From Halanaerobium sp964649895 (lineage in GTDB: Bacteria; Bacillota; Halanaerobiia; Halanaerobiales; Halanaerobiaceae), in contig CAZYRX010000004.1 in assembly GCA_964649895.1 (NCBI GenBank), positions 17,814 through 81,813 of the forward strand: DNA of 64,000 nucleotides, in the 5' to 3' direction. Positions 60,833 through 64,000 of this stretch are shown piece after piece. The notes beneath the pieces were generated by a model. The model was not told the DNA's origin. It saw nothing but the letters and a program-made list of their open reading frames with translations, and made no database searches. Both the position numbers and the translations under genes were made by a program. Position 1 is the stretch's first letter, and every line of letters starts with the position of its first letter.

Positions 60833-61447
60833 TTATTCATTAAATGCATTGTCAGTTGACCATACCTTATAAACCTTGCCTGCTAAATCAGGACTTGGTT
60901 TTAAAGTAGGTTTGCCCGGCTGCCATCCAGAAGGGGTTGCTTCTGTTCCTTCTGATTCTCTAACCAGCTGAAATGCTTTAATCTGTCTAATTAACTCTTC
61001 TACATTTCTTCCTACAGGAGGTGTTAATATTTCCATCGCCTGGAGAACTCCATCAGGGTCAATGATAAATCTACCTCTTACATCAACACCACTTTCCTCA
61101 TCATAGACACAATAATCTTTACCAATTTTACCAGAGTTATCTGAAAGCATTGGGAATGGAATTCCTCCATCTACCATTTTGGAAAGCTCGACTTCGTCCC
61201 AGATCTTATGAGAGAAGTGACTATTTGTACTTACAGCTAATACCTCTACTCCAAGTTCTTGTAATTCATCATACTTGACGGCAACTGCCGACAGTTCAGT
61301 TGGTCATACAAATGTAAAATCTCCCGGATAAAAACAAACCACTCTCCATTTTCCATCATAATCTGATAATTTTACTTCTTTAAATTCTCCCTGATGATAA
61401 GCTGTTGCTTCGATCTCAGGGGCCTCATGTCCTACTCTCAATAACAT
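60833..61447 (-). CDS. Peroxiredoxin (AhpC/Prx1 type) with in-frame TGA at the peroxidatic position, probable selenoprotein
   Basis: The frame from ATG 61447 (AAGGAGG just upstream) gives 204 codons with one in-frame TGA at 61306-61304. The text before it is RVVCFYPGDFTFV and after it PTELSAVAVKYDEL; in AhpC/Prx proteins the codon in this gap is the peroxidatic Cys (DFTFVCPTEL). Sequence on both sides is well preserved, including ELSKMVDGGIPFPMLSD and RGRFIIDPDGVLQA. A stem-loop lies right after the TGA. So the TGA most likely encodes selenocysteine. The usual resolving-Cys motif EVCP near the C-terminus reads EATPSGW, so this would be a 1-Sec enzyme needing an external thiol. It reduces peroxides in known relatives. 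If read as a stop, only 47 residues would result. Confidence 0.85.
61282..61303 (-). promoter_or_regulatory. Candidate bacterial SECIS stem-loop
   Basis: Immediately downstream of the TGA on the minus strand, AACTG-TCGG-CAGTT forms a 5-bp stem with a G-containing tetraloop (61296-61283); an alternative CAACTG/CAGTTG stem with a 9-nt loop is also possible. The loop G residues are about 15-16 nt from the TGA, close to the distance in known bacterial SECIS elements. Confidence 0.5.
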
Positions 61448-61499
61448 TATTATTACCTCCTTAAAGTAATATGTATTAAATTTTTTTCAACTTAATAAA

Positions 61500-61528
61500 A
61501 ATATATCACAAATGAGAATCAATTTCAA
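61500..61528 (-). promoter_or_regulatory. Sigma-A promoter of the peroxiredoxin gene
   Basis: On the minus strand TTGAAA (61528-61523), 17-nt spacer, TATATT (61505-61500), about 50 nt before the start codon. Confidence 0.65.
61513..61527 (-). promoter_or_regulatory. Fur/PerR-like box over the peroxiredoxin promoter
   Basis: TGAGAATCAATTTCA is a 7-1-7 inverted repeat that matches TGATAATnATTATCA at 11 of 14 positions. It occupies the spacer between -10 and -35, so a bound repressor of the Fur family (PerR by function) would block transcription until peroxide or metal stress. Confidence 0.55.
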
Positions 61529-61871
61529 TAGTATTAGTTATTATTATTAATAAAATTCATATTATTAAATAGTTAGTAAAAAAGAACAAGAAGCTTGGTA
61601 AATATTATCAACAGACCTTTCAATAAGTCTTTAAATTTAGTTATAAAATTATTAAAGTTTGAGATTATATGCATTTGCGTTGAATTTTTGCTTAATATAA
61701 ATAATAATTGCTCTTAAATGCTATTATTAAACTTATAATACATTATTTGAGCTAATACTTTGAAATTTAACTTATTTTAAGATATTTTTTATTTTTGGTA
61801 TATAAAATGCATAATATTAGAATAGAGTAGAATAAAATTTAAGAATATTCAGAAGAGAAAGGGGATTAATA
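61529..61871. other. AT-rich intergenic region between prx (-) and dhaK (+)
   Basis: About 340 nt with no ORF that I can support. It must hold the dhaK promoter, but I see no convincing -35/-10 pair. AAAGGGG at 61859-61865 is the dhaK ribosome binding site. Confidence 0.5.
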
Positions 61872-62864
61872 ATGAAGAAAAAACTTGTTAACAATCCTGA
61901 TCATGTGGTTGAGGAAATGGTTGAAGGTATAGTGATGGCTGATCCTGATAAGCTGGAAAAGCTTGAAGGTCAAAATGTAGTTGTAAGAAAAAGCAGCCCA
62001 AATGAAAAGGTTGCACTTGTAAGTGGTGGAGGTAGTGGTCATGAGCCAACACATGCCGGCTTTGTCGGTGAAGGTATGCTTGATGGTGCTGTAGCAGGTG
62101 ATGTATTTACCTCTCCAACTCCAGACGCAGTATTTGAAGCAGTTAAGGCTGTTGATGGTGGTAAGGGAGTTCTTTTGGTAATCAAAAACTATACTGGTGA
62201 TATAATGAACTTCGAGATGGCAGAAGAAATGGCAGAAGCTGAAGGAATCGAAGTTGACCATGTTGTAGTTAATGATGATGTAGCAGTTGAAGACAGCCTT
62301 TATACCACAGGTAGACGTGGAGTTGCAGGTACTATTTTTGTTCATAAGATTGCTGGTGCTAAAGCAGAAGCTGGTGGAAATCTTTCTGAAGTAAAAGAAG
62401 CTGCAGAAAAAGTAATTGCAAATGTAAAAACAAAAGGAATGGCACTTTATCCATGTAGAGTTCCTTCTGCAGAAGAATCAACATTCAGTTTAGATGAGGA
62501 TGAAATAGAACTTGGTATTGGTATCCATGGTGAACCAGGTACAGAAAGAACAGAAGCTATGAAGGCTGATGAAGTAGTAGATGAACTATTAGGTAGTGTA
62601 ATAGAAGATATACCATATGAAGAAGGAGATGAAGTAGCACTGATGGTTAATGGTATGGGTGGAACACCACTTATGGAACTATTTGTGGTAAACAGAAGAG
62701 CCCATCAGATATTAGAAGAAAAGGGAATTAAGGTTCACAAGACATTTGTGGGTGAATATATGACATCATTAGAAATGGCGGGAGTTTCTCTAACACTTCT
62801 TAAATTAGATGATGAAATGAAAGAACTTTTAGATGCACCTACAGAAATAAAAATAATGAAATAA
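61872..62864 (+). CDS. dhaK: Dihydroxyacetone kinase subunit DhaK
   Basis: A 330-residue protein. SGGGSGHEPTHAGFVGEGMLDGAVAGDVFTSPTPD and the His in GIGIHGEPGTER (about 219), which binds dihydroxyacetone covalently as a hemiaminal, are intact, along with LMVNGMGGTPLMEL. DhaK presents DHA for phosphorylation by DhaL-ADP, which DhaM recharges from PEP through HPr. It is the first gene of a dhaKLM operon, but the dhaL partner behind it is broken. Confidence 0.95.
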   Translation: MKKKLVNNPDHVVEEMVEGIVMADPDKLEKLEGQNVVVRKSSPNEKVALVSGGGSGHEPTHAGFVGEGMLDGAVAGDVFTSPTPDAVFEAVKAVDGGKGVLLVIKNYTGDIMNFEMAEEMAEAEGIEVDHVVVNDDVAVEDSLYTTGRRGVAGTIFVHKIAGAKAEAGGNLSEVKEAAEKVIANVKTKGMALYPCRVPSAEESTFSLDEDEIELGIGIHGEPGTERTEAMKADEVVDELLGSVIEDIPYEEGDEVALMVNGMGGTPLMELFVVNRRAHQILEEKGIKVHKTFVGEYMTSLEMAGVSLTLLKLDDEMKELLDAPTEIKIMK

Positions 62865-62898
62865 GACTCATTATAAAGTAAGTAAGGAGGATTTAGCT

Positions 62899-63361
62899 TT
62901 GTCTGAAAAAAGCAAAGAAATTGTAAATAAAATAGCGGATGTTATTATTGAAAATAAAAAGCAGCTTACTAAATTAGATTCTGCCATAGGTGATGGTGAC
63001 CATGGAATCAATATGGCCAGAGGTTTTGAACAGGTAAAAGAAAAGGTAAATAGAAATAGGTCAGGCAGCTGTTGAAGGAATACAGAAGCGCGGTAAAGCA
63101 AAAGCGGGGGAAAAGACGATGCTTGATACTATAATCCCTGCAGTAGAATCACTAAAAGAAAGCAGAGAAAACTGTGATGACTTAGAGACTGCCCTAAAAA
63201 AATGTAAAGAAACAGCAGAGGAAGGTATGAAAAATACAATTCCAATGCAGGTGACAAAGGGTAGGGCAAGTTATCTTGGAAAGAGAAGTATAGGTCACCA
63301 GGATCCTGGTGCAACTTCAAGCTATATGATTATTAAAACCATAATAGATGAGGTCTTTTAG
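62899..63361 (+). pseudogene. dhaL: Broken dhaL (ADP-binding subunit of DHA kinase)
   Basis: TTG 62899 with AAGGAGG upstream opens MSEKSKEIVNKIADVI and reaches the metal-site motif AIGDGDHGINMARGF, then VKEKVNRN, and stops at TGA about 63075. In another frame the text AVEGIQKRGKAKAGEKTMLDTIIPAVESL resumes around 63070 and runs to 63361 with SIGHQDPGATSSYMI at the end. The two parts are the N-terminal and C-terminal parts of DhaL (normally about 210 residues), but the middle, about 60 residues containing the Gly-rich nucleotide-binding segment, is missing and the frame is shifted. The C-terminal piece (ATG 63119) alone is unlikely to work. Confidence 0.85.
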
Positions 63362-63381
63362 ATAAGAGAGGTGTTTAGATA

Positions 63382-63777
63382 ATGGTTGGAATTTTGATTG
63401 TTTCCCACAGCAAACAGCTTGCTTTTGGTGCAAAAGAACTAGCTGAACAGATGATTCAGGCAGACATACCACTTGAAGCTGTAGGTGGTACAAATGATGG
63501 CAGGCTTGGAACAAGTTCTGATATGATTTACTCAACTCTAGAAAAGATGAATAAAGAAGAAGGAGTAATTATATTTGCTGATATGGGTAGTGCAGTTATG
63601 AACCTCGAAGTTGCTTTTGAGTTTTTCCCAGAAGAAATAAGAAATAAATTTGTAATCGCAAATGCACCAATTGTTGAGGGAAGCATTTCTGCAGCATTAG
63701 AAGCAAGTTTTGGTAAAAGCCTTGAAGAAATATTGAAATCAATTAGTGAAGAAGATTTTTCGCTTAAAGTCAGCTGA
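63382..63777 (+). CDS. dhaM: DhaM, PTS EIIA-type phosphotransfer subunit
   Basis: A 131-residue protein of the EIIA-Man fold. MVGILIVSHSKQLAFGAKELAEQM has the phosphorylated His at position 9; GGTNDGRLGTSSDMIY and ADMGSAVMNLE are typical of DhaM. Only the EIIA domain is present, as in Gram-positive DhaM, without HPr or EI domains. It should rephosphorylate DhaL-ADP at the expense of PEP. The frame is intact although dhaL is broken. Confidence 0.9.
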   Translation: MVGILIVSHSKQLAFGAKELAEQMIQADIPLEAVGGTNDGRLGTSSDMIYSTLEKMNKEEGVIIFADMGSAVMNLEVAFEFFPEEIRNKFVIANAPIVEGSISAALEASFGKSLEEILKSISEEDFSLKVS

Positions 63778-63783
63778 AAATAT

Positions 63784-63900
63784 AACTGTTAAACTCCTTG
63801 ATTTAACTCCTTTTGGTATATTATATCCTGGTTTAGAATATCCATAAAGCCCTTCCAAATTATCTTTCCAGGATATAATATTTGATTTTGTTTAACAGTT
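63784..63900. repeat. Nested inverted-repeat element after dhaM
   Basis: Outer arms AACTGTTAAAC (63784-63794) and GTTTAACAGTT (63890-63900) are perfect 11-bp complements; inner arms ATATTATATCCTGG (63818-63831) and CCAGGATATAATAT (63868-63881) are perfect 14-bp complements. No ORF lies inside. It could be a terminator-like RNA, a protein-binding site or a small mobile remnant. Confidence 0.75.
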
Positions 63901-63988
63901 TACATTGATTAGCTCCATGTATATTTATAATTTCTGCAGATGCACTTTTATATTTATTAGCCAAAATTAAAAACTAGGAGGATTCAGT

Positions 63989-64000
63989 ATGGGAATAACT
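63989..64000 (+). CDS. Start of an unidentified gene (3'-truncated)
   Basis: ATG 63989 with AGGAGG at 63976-63981 (7 nt spacing). Only MGIT is inside the window, too little to identify the product. Confidence 0.55.

Noticed and set aside
61866..62345. 159-residue ORF on the minus strand inside dhaK
   Set aside because: Complete overlap with a clear dhaK frame, Cys/Thr/Tyr/Asn-rich composition typical of antisense reading, no SD or recognised domain.
62899..63077. TGA in dhaL as a second selenocysteine codon
   Set aside because: The sequence after the TGA does not continue DhaL in that frame; the protein resumes in another frame with a central gap, so it is a deletion/frameshift.

Overview
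The window is AT-rich bacterial DNA. It has dense operons, strong AGGAGG-type ribosome binding sites, many TTG/GTG starts, [FeFe]-hydrogenase maturases, a tungsten-type aldehyde:ferredoxin oxidoreductase, several Na+/H+ antiporter-like subunits and a probable selenoprotein. This fits an anaerobic, fermentative, probably halophilic low-GC Firmicute. Halanaerobium or another member of the Halanaerobiales is my best guess, made from gene content and style rather than from any marker gene. I see no rRNA, tRNA, phage, IS element or CRISPR array.

Layout. 1-3.9 kb: three consecutive MrpD/NuoN-type proton-translocating subunits, the first cut by the window edge. 3.9-10.3 kb: a c-di-GMP protein with GGDEF and HD-GYP domains, an M20 amidohydrolase, an AlaA-type aminotransferase and an exported nuclease. 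10.5-20.9 kb: a carboxylic-acid locus with a CitA/DcuS-type kinase and its regulator, a LeuCD-type hydro-lyase, a TctCAB tripartite transporter, a LarA-family racemase, a 48-residue membrane peptide and an OadA/PycB-type carboxyltransferase. 21.0-24.5 kb (minus strand): a TRAP-TAXI transporter with a DUF1850 protein. 24.9-28.1 kb: an unidentified structured leader ahead of a TM1266-like regulator, hydG and hydE. 28.2-33.1 kb: a SulP transporter, an SLC13-type transporter and two small DUF2089/SHOCT-like proteins. 33.3-38.3 kb: thiamin salvage with two TPP riboswitches, a decayed thiT, thiW-thiD-thiE-thiM, a methyltransferase and tenA. 38.4-42.8 kb: tungsten enzyme cluster (radical SAM maturase, Moco/Tuco-like riboswitch, AOR, MoaD-like and ThiF/MoeB-like proteins). 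42.9-51.4 kb: an MBL-fold hydrolase, then an amidohydrolase, a complete Opp/Dpp peptide ABC transporter and a DUF1028 protein. 51.4-60.7 kb: a sucrose/fructan-type operon (fructokinase, LacI regulator, GH2, sugar ABC transporter without ATPase, GH32). 60.8-61.5 kb (minus strand): peroxiredoxin with an in-frame TGA exactly at the peroxidatic Cys position. 61.9-63.8 kb: dihydroxyacetone kinase dhaK, a broken dhaL, and dhaM. The start of one more gene lies at the right edge.

Most interesting points: the probable selenocysteine peroxiredoxin under a Fur/PerR-like box; the uncharacterised promoter-leader-terminator RNA before the hydrogenase maturases; the carboxylate locus, whose parts could form a maleate/D-malate/citraconate-type route; a dead thiT still sitting behind an intact-looking TPP riboswitch; and dhaL with an internal deletion between intact partners. 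A recurring design is a hairpin directly after each solute-binding-protein gene, placed to favour binding protein over permease.
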